This document shows, in pieces, positions 25,376 to 33,991 of a DNA stretch of 47,976 bases. A program made the translations under genes and the position numbers. The notes below the pieces were generated by a model. That model saw only the letters and a list, made by a program, of their open reading frames with translations, did not search any database and was not told the DNA's origin. The first letter of the stretch is position 1. Each line of letters begins with the position of its first letter. Location: positions 1-47,976 of the forward strand of contig JACKCD010000048.1 of the NCBI GenBank assembly GCA_020634215.1. Direction: 5' to 3'. This stretch comes from Ardenticatenaceae bacterium (GTDB taxonomy: Bacteria > Chloroflexota > Anaerolineae > Promineifilales > Promineifilaceae).

Positions 25376-26305
25376 ATGTACCAACTGAAGCAAGATGAAA
25401 GCAGCGCGGACGGCATTCAGCGCGTGGTGGACGAGCAAATTGCGGAGAGTATTGCGCTACTCAGCGACAACGGTGGCGACCGGGATGTGGCGATTCACGA
25501 AACGCGCAAAAAGATCAAGCGGATTCGGGCGGCGCTGCGGCTGGTGCGCGGGGCGTTGGGTGAACCGCTTTTTCAGCAGGAAAACGGCCGTTTTCGGGAC
25601 ATCGGCCGTCAGTTAGCCCCGCTGCGCGACAGCTTTGTGCTGCTGGAAACGCTCGATGGCGTATGGGCAGAACGGAGGGCGGCCATTGACCCAACTGCCT
25701 ACACGCAGGTACGCGGCCAGCTCATGGCTCGGTACGAGGCGGTGCAGCAGCAGTTTTTGGGGGATGACGGGCTGGTGGAAACGGCCGTTTCTGCCCTGCA
25801 AACCGCCCAAACCATCACCTTGCCCATTGGCGCAGATGGCTTTACGCCCCTGTCCTACGGCCTGCGCCACACCTACCGCTTGGGGCGCCGCCGCATGGCA
25901 CAGGCTCAAGCATATCCCGGCAGTGCCGAAGCGTTTCACGAGTGGCGCAAAGCTGTCAAATATTTATGGCACCAGCTTGAACTGCTTCACCCCATCTGGC
26001 CTGGCTATCTCACGGAGTTGGCGCTACAGCTTCACACGCTGTCCGGCCATTTGGGCAACGCCCACGACCTGGCCGAGTTAAACCATGTGCTTTGGCAAAA
26101 CCCAGAACAATTTCCACCCAGCCCAGTGCTGACGGTGCTACAACAGCAAATTACAGACCACCAGCGACAGTTTGAAGCGATGGCCTGGCCGGTGGGGCGG
26201 CGGCTGTATGCCGAACGGCCGTTACCGTTCACCAACCGCTTTGCCATCTATTACGCCGTTTGGCAAACAGAAGGGTCGTCAAATTCCCAAACCCCATTAC
26301 AATAA
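25376..26305 (+). CDS. CHAD-domain protein
   Basis: 309 aa, one CHAD domain: two four-helix repeats with conserved His and basic residues. Landmarks are VAIHETRKKIKRIRAALRLVR and LAPLRDSFVLL in the first half, and AFHEWRKAVKYLWHQLELL and SGHLGNAHDLAELN in the second. CHAD domains bind inorganic polyphosphate through these basic faces. They often accompany CYTH triphosphatases or polyphosphate granules, but no CYTH domain or polyphosphate kinase is nearby. No signal peptide. Three iterated palindromes lie in the gene. Confidence 0.92.
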   Translation: MYQLKQDESSADGIQRVVDEQIAESIALLSDNGGDRDVAIHETRKKIKRIRAALRLVRGALGEPLFQQENGRFRDIGRQLAPLRDSFVLLETLDGVWAERRAAIDPTAYTQVRGQLMARYEAVQQQFLGDDGLVETAVSALQTAQTITLPIGADGFTPLSYGLRHTYRLGRRRMAQAQAYPGSAEAFHEWRKAVKYLWHQLELLHPIWPGYLTELALQLHTLSGHLGNAHDLAELNHVLWQNPEQFPPSPVLTVLQQQITDHQRQFEAMAWPVGRRLYAERPLPFTNRFAIYYAVWQTEGSSNSQTPLQ

Positions 26306-26362
26306 GGTCAGCTATTGGTAGTTATACTAAACGTGGTCACAAAGTGACAATCCTTTGCGTCC

Positions 26363-26424
26363 AAGTAACAAGTGGCAAGTCTTGTTGGCACACGAGACTT
26401 GCTACCTGCTACTTGCTACTTGTA
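26363..26424. repeat. AAGTRRC heptamer inverted repeat
   Basis: AAGTAAC, AAGTGGC and AAGTCTT (26363-26383) face ACTTGCT, ACCTGCT, ACTTGCT and ACTTGTA (26397-26424) in 7-base register. It is closely related to the array at 33636-33706. Located between the CHAD and channel genes. Confidence 0.85.
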
Positions 26425-26488
26425 GCCAATAGGCAAAATAGCAGTTTGCGACCGTTGAGCGTATAGACAACTGCAGAGGGGTAGTACC

Positions 26489-28135
26489 GTGGATACAACA
26501 TTTGATCATCAAAAAGCGCAAGAGATCGGCCGTCACGCCATGCTCGTCAGCGACATCCAGCGCAGTGCCCAACATTGGCGGCTCACCGACTGCACCGAAG
26601 AAACCCTGATCAACATGCGCCACACGCTGCTGGACGAAATGGAAACGGTGGAAACTGAGATCAACCGTATCAACGACCAATTTTTGCGCTACATCAACCA
26701 CGGTCGGCCGTTAGAAACCGAGCAAACCCGCCAAACCATCAACGAACTCGCTCAACGCTGGCATCAGCACAACCAGCATTTGCAAGAGATTGACGAAGCC
26801 ATTCTTGAACGTCACCTGCGCGGCCGGCTGGAACAGCGGCTTGGTGGACGTTTTAGAGCCGATCTCCTTGACTTTGCCGTGCTGTTCGCCATTCTCCTCA
26901 TTGTCACCCTCACCCTGTCTGAACTACTTTTTTCTTTATCGGCCAACGCCATCCACTGGATCAGCCGCATTGATCTCATCATTAGTGCCTTTCTCATTGC
27001 CGATTTTCTGCTGCGGTTTTCGCTGGCCGAAGACAAAGTTTGGTACTTCAAAACGTATTGGATTGACCTAGTTGCCTCTCTCCCCTTCTCCCAATTTCTC
27101 AAGTTTGGCCGCCTCATTCGCATTGCTCGCTTTGCCCGGCTGCTGCGGCTGGGGCGGGCGCTGCGGGTCATCCGCTACACCTTTCGCGGGCTAGACAAGC
27201 TGTTCCAAACGTTTCAGCTTACCCTTATCAAACGCTCGCTGCTCATTGCCACCGGGCTGCTGTTCTTTGGTGCCCTCAGCATCACGTTTCTGGAAGGGCC
27301 ACGGGAAACGTCGCTGCAAGAGATGCAGCAAAGTTTGTGGTGGAGCTTTACCACGGTTGTCACCGGCGGTTTTGCCGACCTGTACAACCCCAGCACGGTG
27401 GCAGGGCGGCTGGTGACGGTGGGGCTGGTGCTGTTGGGGCTAACCATCACCGGCATTTTTACCGCCTCGCTAACTTCCGTGCTGGTGGAAGATGATTCGG
27501 CTCGTGCCAACCAGCAGCAGCGGCAGCTTGAAAGCCAGTTGGAGGATGTGCAGCGGCGGCTGGATTTGCTTTCGGGTGAAACCAACCAGGGGTTATTGGC
27601 GCTGGAAACGGTGGCGCAGCAGCTTTCTAATCAGCAAACGGCCGTTCACACCGCCACCGTCCTTGTCCGCGCCATGCTGCGCGACTTTGCCGCCCTGTCA
27701 GCCACCGTTTATCTGCTGGATGAGGAAAACGGCCGTTTGTGTCAGCTTAGCCACGCCGGAGACAAAAAAATCGCACCCCCTGCCATCCTACCCATCGGCC
27801 AAGACTTTGTTGGGCGCGTTATCCATGAACTGCTCCACGAGAAAAATCTGGCTCAACTAGACATCGAACCGCAAACCCAGCCCGCCTTCGCCTTCGATGG
27901 CACCATCATGGTCTGCCCTCTCGTTGCCAATCTGCGCGTCATCGGTGCCCTTCACGTCATTCTGCCACCCGGCAAAGGACGCTACTATCTCTACAACCGC
28001 GCCCCCATGACCCTTGCCCATCACGCTGCCCTGGCACTTCACGCCCACACACCGCAACCTACGCCCCTTTCCCATAATAGAGCAGTAGAAACGCTTTTGG
28101 GAGCAACCATTGCCAAAGATTCCAAAGTCTCCTAA
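26489..28135 (+). CDS. Voltage-gated-type ion channel with GAF domain and atypical filter
   Basis: 548 aa from a GTG at 26489, with GAGGGG about 8 nt upstream. Residues 1-120 are a charged helical cytoplasmic region. Six hydrophobic helices follow (about 127-335), with an S4-like arginine ladder at 208-230 (RLIRIARFARLLRLGRALR). The pore helix WWSFTTVVTGGFADLY gives a filter T-G-G-F-A-D at 292-297 where K+ channels have T-V-G-Y-G-D. A coiled segment (about 340-375) leads to a C-terminal GAF-like sensor (about 380-530). A ligand-regulated cation channel is likely; K+ selectivity is doubtful because the second filter Gly is Ala. Two iterated palindromes lie in the GAF part. Confidence 0.85.
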   Translation: MDTTFDHQKAQEIGRHAMLVSDIQRSAQHWRLTDCTEETLINMRHTLLDEMETVETEINRINDQFLRYINHGRPLETEQTRQTINELAQRWHQHNQHLQEIDEAILERHLRGRLEQRLGGRFRADLLDFAVLFAILLIVTLTLSELLFSLSANAIHWISRIDLIISAFLIADFLLRFSLAEDKVWYFKTYWIDLVASLPFSQFLKFGRLIRIARFARLLRLGRALRVIRYTFRGLDKLFQTFQLTLIKRSLLIATGLLFFGALSITFLEGPRETSLQEMQQSLWWSFTTVVTGGFADLYNPSTVAGRLVTVGLVLLGLTITGIFTASLTSVLVEDDSARANQQQRQLESQLEDVQRRLDLLSGETNQGLLALETVAQQLSNQQTAVHTATVLVRAMLRDFAALSATVYLLDEENGRLCQLSHAGDKKIAPPAILPIGQDFVGRVIHELLHEKNLAQLDIEPQTQPAFAFDGTIMVCPLVANLRVIGALHVILPPGKGRYYLYNRAPMTLAHHAALALHAHTPQPTPLSHNRAVETLLGATIAKDSKVS

Positions 28136-28217
28136 TGGTTTCCAAACGCCTGCTAAATAGCTTCCTAACATCGCTTGCAAAAGTTGTCGCTTGCACAATT
28201 TTTGCTACCCTTCCATC

Positions 28218-30014
28218 ATGAAACTTTTGGATCTAACCGACAATGCCCCTTGGAAAAAGCGCTTTCGCGCTGCTCGCGTCGCCTGGGCACGCCCCGCCGC
28301 CAACAACCCTGACCACATCCTTGTTTGCTCCAACCAATCGGGAGCATTGCAGCTTTATGGCTGGCATGTCCCCAGCAATCGGCTCACCCAGCTTACACAC
28401 CGCACCAACGGCTACAGCAACGGCACCATCTCGGCCAACGGCCGTTTTGTCTACTACCTTGATGATGCCCAGGGGGACGAACTCGGCCACTATATGCGCG
28501 TTCCCTTTGACGGTGGCGAACCTGAAGACCTGACCCCCACCTTGCCGCGCTACGCCTCCTGGGGATGTGAAGAAAGTCATGACGGGCAAACCATCAGTTT
28601 CATGACCGCCAGCCAAACTGGGTTTCGGCTTTATGTGCTGCCCGCAGGCACGGACGAACCCCAACCGCTATGGCACGCTACCGCCCTCTCCTTTAGCCCC
28701 ACCTTGTCCGCCAATGGGGAGCAAATTGCCATTACCACCACCCTCCACTCCGGCTCGCTGGACACTAGCTTGATTGTGCTAAACGGCCGTTCTGGCGAAA
28801 CCCTCGCCGAACTGGTTGAACCCGAAGCCAGCCTGAGCGCAGTGCAATTCTCTCCCATTTCCGGCGACCAGCGGCTGTTGGCAACCAGCAACGCCAGCGG
28901 CTACACCCATCCCTTCATCTGGGATTTAGCCAGCAACACCGTCGAACCGCTCCACCTGCCCAATTTGGATGGGGAGCTATACGCCTGGGATTGGTCGGAA
29001 AACGGCCGTTATCTCCTCCTTGCCCAACTCAACCAGGCCACTCACCAACTCTACACCTACGATCTAGAAAGCCACATCCTCACTAAGCTCGCACATCCGG
29101 CCGGCACGCTTAGCAGCGGCTTCTCCCGGTCAGACGGCACCCTCTTTGTCAACTGGCAGGATGCCACTCACCCACCCATCATCCTCGCCCTCGATGCCAG
29201 CGGGCAGGCCATTGGCACCGTTCTTTCCGCTGGCGATGTTCCCAACGGCCACGATTGGCACTCCGTCACCTTCCCCACCAGCGACGGCTCCCCCATCCAA
29301 GCGTGGGTTGCCACTCCCGATGGTGATGGCCCCTTCCCCACCATTCTGCACACACACGGCGGGCCAACGGCCGTTATGACCAATGTTTTCCATGCCGAAG
29401 CCCAGGCTTGGCTCGACCACGGATTTGCCTTCCTTAGCGTCAACTATCGCGGCTCCACCACCTTTGGCAAAGCGTTTGAAAGAGCAATTTGGGGGCAGCT
29501 TGGCAACTTGGAAATTGACGACATGGTAGCCGCCCGTAACTGGGCGGTTGCCAACAACATCGCCCAACCCAATGCCATTTTGCTCACTGGCGGTTCTTAT
29601 GGCGGCTATCTCACCCTGCAAGCACTCGGCCGGCGGCCAGAGCTATGGGCAGGCGGCATGGCCGGGGTTGCCATTGCCGACTGGAAGCTAATGTATGAAG
29701 ACCAGGCCGAAACCCTGCGCGGCTACCAACGCGCCCTGTTTGGCGGCACCCCCGACGAAAAGCCCGAAGCTCATTGTGCTTCCTCCCCCATCACCTATGC
29801 CGCCAACATCCAGGCTCCCATTCTCGTCATTCAAGGCAGTAATGACACCCGCTGCCCTGCCCGCCAAATGCAGGTCTATGAGCAAAAGCTCAACGGGCTA
29901 GGCAAACAAATTCAGGTACACTGGTTTGACGCGGGTCACGGCTCTTACCAAAATGAGCAGCAGATCGAACACCAGGAACTCAAAATGCGCTTCGCTTACC
30001 AAGTCTTGGGGTAA
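28218..30014 (+). CDS. S9-family prolyl oligopeptidase / acylaminoacyl peptidase
   Basis: 598 aa. An N-terminal WD/PD40-like beta-propeller (about 1-340) gates a C-terminal alpha/beta hydrolase (about 350-598). The nucleophile is Ser460 in GGSYGGYLTLQ, the acid is Asp in QGSNDTRCPARQM, and the base is His in DAGHGSYQN near the end. HTHGGPTAVM carries the oxyanion loop. No signal peptide, so a cytoplasmic oligopeptidase. I chose the ATG at 28218 rather than 28191 because MKLLDLTDNAPW starts the first propeller strand. Four of five iterated palindromes lie in propeller turns read as Asn-Gly-Arg, or in the HGGPTAV loop. Confidence 0.93.
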   Translation: MKLLDLTDNAPWKKRFRAARVAWARPAANNPDHILVCSNQSGALQLYGWHVPSNRLTQLTHRTNGYSNGTISANGRFVYYLDDAQGDELGHYMRVPFDGGEPEDLTPTLPRYASWGCEESHDGQTISFMTASQTGFRLYVLPAGTDEPQPLWHATALSFSPTLSANGEQIAITTTLHSGSLDTSLIVLNGRSGETLAELVEPEASLSAVQFSPISGDQRLLATSNASGYTHPFIWDLASNTVEPLHLPNLDGELYAWDWSENGRYLLLAQLNQATHQLYTYDLESHILTKLAHPAGTLSSGFSRSDGTLFVNWQDATHPPIILALDASGQAIGTVLSAGDVPNGHDWHSVTFPTSDGSPIQAWVATPDGDGPFPTILHTHGGPTAVMTNVFHAEAQAWLDHGFAFLSVNYRGSTTFGKAFERAIWGQLGNLEIDDMVAARNWAVANNIAQPNAILLTGGSYGGYLTLQALGRRPELWAGGMAGVAIADWKLMYEDQAETLRGYQRALFGGTPDEKPEAHCASSPITYAANIQAPILVIQGSNDTRCPARQMQVYEQKLNGLGKQIQVHWFDAGHGSYQNEQQIEHQELKMRFAYQVLG

Positions 30015-30031
30015 ACCCAAACTGAAACTCT

Positions 30032-30080
30032 CACGCAAAGGCGCAAAGGAAAAACTTGGCGGACTTTGCGTCTTTGCGTG
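30032..30080. terminator. CGCAAAG-type hairpin between convergent genes
   Basis: CACGCAAAGGCGCAAAG (30032-30048) pairs with CTTTGCGTCTTTGCGTG (30064-30080), 16 of 17 positions matching. It sits between the convergent peptidase and propionate-CoA ligase genes, where a bidirectional terminator is expected. Its units recall the other short intergenic repeats. Confidence 0.65.
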
Positions 30081-30096
30081 ATTTTCTTTCTTTGCG

Positions 30097-31986
30097 TTAC
30101 CGCCCATACCCCAATTTTTCCACCGCCTCCGCCATTTCGCCCAAAATCGCCGGGTCGTCAATGGTAGCGGGCATCCGGTACGGCTCATTGTCGGCAATCT
30201 TTTTGATGGTGCCACGCAGGATTTTGCCAGAGCGCGTCTTGGGCAACCGCTGCACCACCGTTGCCTGTTTGAACGAAGCCACCGGCCCAATCTGATTCCG
30301 CACCATTTGCACCACCTCGGCCACAATTTCAGCGGGGTTGCGGGTTGTGCCAGCGTTTAGCACCAAAAAGCCAATTGGCACTTCACCTTTGAGGTCATCC
30401 TTCACCCCCAACACGGCACATTCGGCCACGTCAGGGTGCGAAGCCAGCACCTCTTCCATCGCCCCGGTTGACAACCGATGCCCGGCGACGTTGATGATGT
30501 CGTCAGTGCGGCTCATGATGTGGACGTAACCATCCTCATCCTTAAACCCGGCATCGGCGGTGGAATAGTAGCCATCGTAGGCACTCAGATAAGATTGTTT
30601 GTAGCGGGCATCGTTTTGCCAGAGGGTGGGCAGGCAGCCGGGAGGCAACGGTAATTTGACAACGATATTGCCAATGTCACCAGGGGCAACTTCATCCCCT
30701 TCTGGGTCTAGGACTCGTATGTCATAACCAGGAACTGGGACCGTGGCTGACCCTGCTTTCACGGGCAGCAGTTCAAGTCCAATCAAATTAGCGGCCATCG
30801 GCCAGCCCGTTTCGGTTTGCCACCAATGGTCAATGACGGGAATGCCTAGCTTGTCTTGCGCCCAGTACAGGGTGTCGGGGTCACACCGTTCGCCAGCTAA
30901 AAAGAGGGTGCGGAATTGGCTGAGGTCGTAATCACCAATTAGCTTACCGGCCGGGTCTTCGCGCTTGATGGCGCGGAAGGCGGTGGGGGCGGTGAACATG
31001 ACGTTGACTTTGTGGTCAGCGATAACGCGCCAAAAGGCACCGGCATCGGGAGTGCCAACGGGTTTGCCTTCGTACAAAATGGTGGTGCAACCGTGGAAAA
31101 GGGGCGCGTAAACGATGTAGGAATGACCGACAACCCAGCCCACGTCAGAAGCAGCCCAAAAGACTTCGCCTGGCTCTACGCCGTAAACATTTTTCATGCT
31201 CCATTTGAGGGCGACCAAATGCCCGCCGTTGTCGCGCACAACCCCTTTGGGCATACCGGTGGTGCCGGAGGTGTAGAGAATGTAGAGGGGGTCGGTGGCG
31301 GCAACGGAAACGCAGGGGGCAGGTTGGGCGGCACGAACGGCCGTTAACCAATCATGATCCCGCCCTTCCACCAACTCTGCCTGCGCCATCGGCCGCTGCA
31401 AAATCAGACAGCTAGATGGTTTGTGGGTCGAAAGGCGAATCGCCTCATCCAGCAGCGGCTTATAGGCCACCACCCGCCCCGGCTCAATGCCACAAGAAGC
31501 CGACACGATAAGCTTGGGTTTGGCATCATCAATGCGCGTCGCCAGTTCATTGGCGGCAAAGCCCCCAAACACCACCGAATGGATGGCACCCAGGCGGGCA
31601 CAAGCCAGCATCGCCATCGCGGCCTCCGGCACCATCGGCATGTAGATGATCACTCGGTCGCCTTTTTCCACCCCTAAAGCCGCAATGGCTCCGGCCAACT
31701 TTGCCACTTCGTCGCGCAGTTGGCCGTAAGTGTATTTGCGAATGGTGTTGGTAACGGGGCTGTCGTAAATGAGGGCGAGTTGATCAGAACGGCCGTTTGC
31801 CACATGATAATCAAGCGCATTGTAACAGCTATTCATCTCCCCACCTGCAAACCAACGGTACAGCGGTGCCTCCGAACTGTCCAGCACCTGTTCCCACCGC
31901 TTAAACCACTGTACATCCCTGGCCGCCTCCACCCAAAATGCTTCCGGGTCTGCCTGCCATCGGCTATAGGTTGCCGCATAACTCAT
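30097..31986 (-). CDS. prpE: Propionate/acetate-CoA ligase (PrpE type)
   Basis: 629 aa from the ATG at 31986 (MSYAATYSRWQADPEAFW), which has GGAGG 9 nt upstream; the longer frame adds 12 unlikely residues. Activates propionate (or acetate) to CoA through an acyl-adenylate. The N-terminal ACS domain is followed by YTSGTTGMPKGVVRD, WWQTETGWPM, YYSTADAGFKDEDGY and SRTDDIINVAGHRLS, and the catalytic Lys in PKTRSGKILRGTIKK. KNVYGVEPGEVFWAASDVGWVV is typical of the PrpE/ACSS3 branch rather than Acs. Stand-alone; no methylcitrate or methylmalonyl genes nearby. Confidence 0.88.
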   Translation of the reverse strand: MSYAATYSRWQADPEAFWVEAARDVQWFKRWEQVLDSSEAPLYRWFAGGEMNSCYNALDYHVANGRSDQLALIYDSPVTNTIRKYTYGQLRDEVAKLAGAIAALGVEKGDRVIIYMPMVPEAAMAMLACARLGAIHSVVFGGFAANELATRIDDAKPKLIVSASCGIEPGRVVAYKPLLDEAIRLSTHKPSSCLILQRPMAQAELVEGRDHDWLTAVRAAQPAPCVSVAATDPLYILYTSGTTGMPKGVVRDNGGHLVALKWSMKNVYGVEPGEVFWAASDVGWVVGHSYIVYAPLFHGCTTILYEGKPVGTPDAGAFWRVIADHKVNVMFTAPTAFRAIKREDPAGKLIGDYDLSQFRTLFLAGERCDPDTLYWAQDKLGIPVIDHWWQTETGWPMAANLIGLELLPVKAGSATVPVPGYDIRVLDPEGDEVAPGDIGNIVVKLPLPPGCLPTLWQNDARYKQSYLSAYDGYYSTADAGFKDEDGYVHIMSRTDDIINVAGHRLSTGAMEEVLASHPDVAECAVLGVKDDLKGEVPIGFLVLNAGTTRNPAEIVAEVVQMVRNQIGPVASFKQATVVQRLPKTRSGKILRGTIKKIADNEPYRMPATIDDPAILGEMAEAVEKLGYGR

Positions 31987-32174
31987 GATGAACTGCCTCC
32001 TTCTCAAGCCAGACTCTGACAAGCTGCATTGCAGCAGAATCTAGCCAGGACAATTGTTTTTAAAACACAAAACTTCCCACAGCAGGCAACTATACCAAAG
32101 AGAAAGCGAAGCCGAAATGACCCACCTGTGGGATTTTGTCACGCCACAAAGCCCCAAACACCGAGTAACAGCGA

Positions 32175-32243
32175 GTAGTTGGTGGCTGGAGGGCTAGTTC
32201 ACAACACCTTTTCCTACCAGCCACTAGCAACCAGCCACTACCC
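32175..32243. repeat. CCAGCCACTA-type intergenic inverted repeat
   Basis: TAGTTGGTGGCTGG on the left faces two CCAGCCACTA units on the right. It lies in the 277 bp between the SHMT-like gene and the upstream start of prpE, both on the minus strand. Nothing else is recognised in that gap. Confidence 0.65.
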
Positions 32244-32263
32244 ATTTGACACGCACCGCACAC

Positions 32264-33622
32264 CTAATGCCCTGCTTCCCCCGGCCAGCCATTATCAAAA
32301 TTGTAGTAAAACGTTTGCAGCGGCAGCCGGTATGCTTCCACATCCTTTTGCACTGCACTGGTCGGCTCACCCTTCACCAGCACCCGCGCCATAAATTCGG
32401 CAATGTCGGCCATGTCGTCTTCCATTAGCCCCAGCCGCGTTACCTCAATGGTGCCAATCCGCAGCCCGCTGGGGCGATCCCAATCTTCGGGTTTGTCGCC
32501 GGGAATCAGGTTTTTGTTGGTAATCAGGTTGGCTTCGGCCAGCTTGTGGGCGACATCCAGCCCGCCACCAAAGCTACGCACGTTGGCAATGACCTGGTGC
32601 GTTTGCGAATAGCCGCGCTCGGCGGCCAGCACCGGGATGCCGCGTTCTTCCAGTGCCTTGCCCAACGCCTGCGAATTTTTCACAATTTGCGCCATGTAGG
32701 CCTTGCCATATTCCAGCATTTCGGCAGCGGCCACGGCCAGCGCCGCCACGCGGTTGACCTGATGGGTGGCGGCCAGCACGGGGAAGATGGCCTCGGTCAA
32801 TGGTTCGGTCAATTCGGGGTCATTCCACATCAACATCCCGCTTTGCGGCCCGCTAAACGTCTTGCCGGCCGACCCTGTCAACACAGCGGCTCCTTCGCGC
32901 AGCGGGTCTTGGAACTGCCCACCGGCGATGAGTCCGGCTTGGTGTGCGCCGTCGAAGATAAAACGGCCGTTCCACGGCGCAATAATCTCACTCATCTCCC
33001 GCACCGGCAGGGGGAACAGCGTCATAGACATCCCCATCACCACCAGCTTGGGTTGAATGCGCTGCGCTTCTTCCTCAAATTTGTCCAAATCCACGTCCAG
33101 TGTCTCCGGGTTAAACGCTACGTCAAAAATCTGCACCCCCCGCGTCCCCGCCGGGCCATCATACCGATTACTGGAATGGCCGCCAAACGGCTGCGCCGCC
33201 GTCATCACCCGGTCGCCGGGCTGCACCAGGGCGTGGTAAAGCGCCATGTTGCCGATCATGCTACCCATTAACCGATGGTCGGCGTAGTTGCAGCGGAACA
33301 CTTTTTTTAGCAGCTCGACACACAGAGACTCCACCTCGTCAATGTATTGGGTTCCGGCAAACCAGCGGTTGACGCGGCCAATGTGGCCTTCGGCGGCGCG
33401 GGTGCCGATTTCGCTGGCAAGTAGGCGACGCACGGTGGGGCTGGTGGGGGCTTCGGGAGCCAGCAAGTTGAGGCAACGCTGCCCACGCCAATGGTCGTTG
33501 CGATTAACGGCCGTTATCACCTCTTTCGCCATCCCGGCCGGCCCACTGGCCGCATCCAACACCGCCCGCGCATTCGCCAAAATCGCCGGGTCATGTACTT
33601 CAAATTGGTTGTCTAATGTCAT
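32264..33622 (-). CDS. Serine hydroxymethyltransferase-like PLP enzyme
   Basis: 452 aa, fold-type I PLP enzyme of the GlyA family. It retains LNLLAPEAPTSPTVRRLL, the glycine/PLP segment DGAHQAGLIAGG and the C-terminal GLRIGTIEVTRLGL. The PLP-lysine motif reads LTGSAGKTFSGPQSG instead of TTTTHKTLRGPRGG, so the His before the Lys is replaced by Gly. The Tyr-Tyr-Gly-Gly of true SHMT is RWFAGT. It is probably a paralogue with a different amino-acid or aldehyde substrate, for example a transaldolase or alpha-methylserine-type enzyme. Start ATG at 33622 with AAAGGAG upstream; the longer in-frame extension is just the heptamer repeat 33636-33706. Confidence 0.8.
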   Translation of the reverse strand: MTLDNQFEVHDPAILANARAVLDAASGPAGMAKEVITAVNRNDHWRGQRCLNLLAPEAPTSPTVRRLLASEIGTRAAEGHIGRVNRWFAGTQYIDEVESLCVELLKKVFRCNYADHRLMGSMIGNMALYHALVQPGDRVMTAAQPFGGHSSNRYDGPAGTRGVQIFDVAFNPETLDVDLDKFEEEAQRIQPKLVVMGMSMTLFPLPVREMSEIIAPWNGRFIFDGAHQAGLIAGGQFQDPLREGAAVLTGSAGKTFSGPQSGMLMWNDPELTEPLTEAIFPVLAATHQVNRVAALAVAAAEMLEYGKAYMAQIVKNSQALGKALEERGIPVLAAERGYSQTHQVIANVRSFGGGLDVAHKLAEANLITNKNLIPGDKPEDWDRPSGLRIGTIEVTRLGLMEDDMADIAEFMARVLVKGEPTSAVQKDVEAYRLPLQTFYYNFDNGWPGEAGH

Positions 33623-33635
33623 GGGTACTCCTTTT

Positions 33636-33706
33636 GCAAGTAGCAAGTTGCAGGTGGCAAGTCTCGCTTGCATACAAAACTTGCCACTTGCCACTTGTTA
33701 CCTGTC
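33636..33706. repeat. GCAAGTN heptamer inverted repeat
   Basis: GCAAGTA, GCAAGTT, GCAGGTG and GCAAGTC (33636-33663) face ACTTGCC, ACTTGCC, ACTTGTT and ACCTGTC (33679-33706), all in 7-base register. It separates the zinc-ribbon gene from the SHMT-like gene and shares its unit with the array at 26363-26424. Confidence 0.9.
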
Positions 33707-33709
33707 CAC

Positions 33710-33991
33710 TTAATGCGTTTCCGTAATGGTTCGGCGGAAGCGATGACCACACGCCTTGCAGTGCAGCGTCACCTCCGAATCAATCTGTAGCCGCACACTG
33801 CCGCCACCTGGCGTACCGCCACCAGCAGGCTCTACAGTGCGCGTGGCGATGGTGCGCCGATCCACCTCCACCACATTTTTTGATTCACACTTCACACACG
33901 TTGGCTCAAATTTGGGTCGCCGTGACAGCAGCACCACGCCCCAAATAAAGATTGCCACGACAATCAACAGCAGCCAAAAATTACTACTCAT
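33710..33991 (-). CDS. Membrane-anchored zinc-ribbon protein
   Basis: 93 aa. One transmembrane helix (about 5-22, FWLLLIVVAIFIWGVVLL) is followed by a cytoplasmic zinc-ribbon knuckle CVKC and, 40 residues later, CKAC, four cysteines suited to one Zn. Between them lies a Gly-rich loop. The start codon directly follows the TAG stop of the sulfatase gene, so the two are translated from one transcript. No known function; the tight coupling suggests a link to the sulfatase that I cannot specify. Confidence 0.75.
   Translation of the reverse strand: MSSNFWLLLIVVAIFIWGVVLLSRRPKFEPTCVKCESKNVVEVDRRTIATRTVEPAGGGTPGGGSVRLQIDSEVTLHCKACGHRFRRTITETH

Noticed and set aside
33623..33694. N-terminal extension of the SHMT-like protein
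   Set aside because: Derived from the heptamer repeat; the ATG at 33622 has a proper ribosome-binding site.
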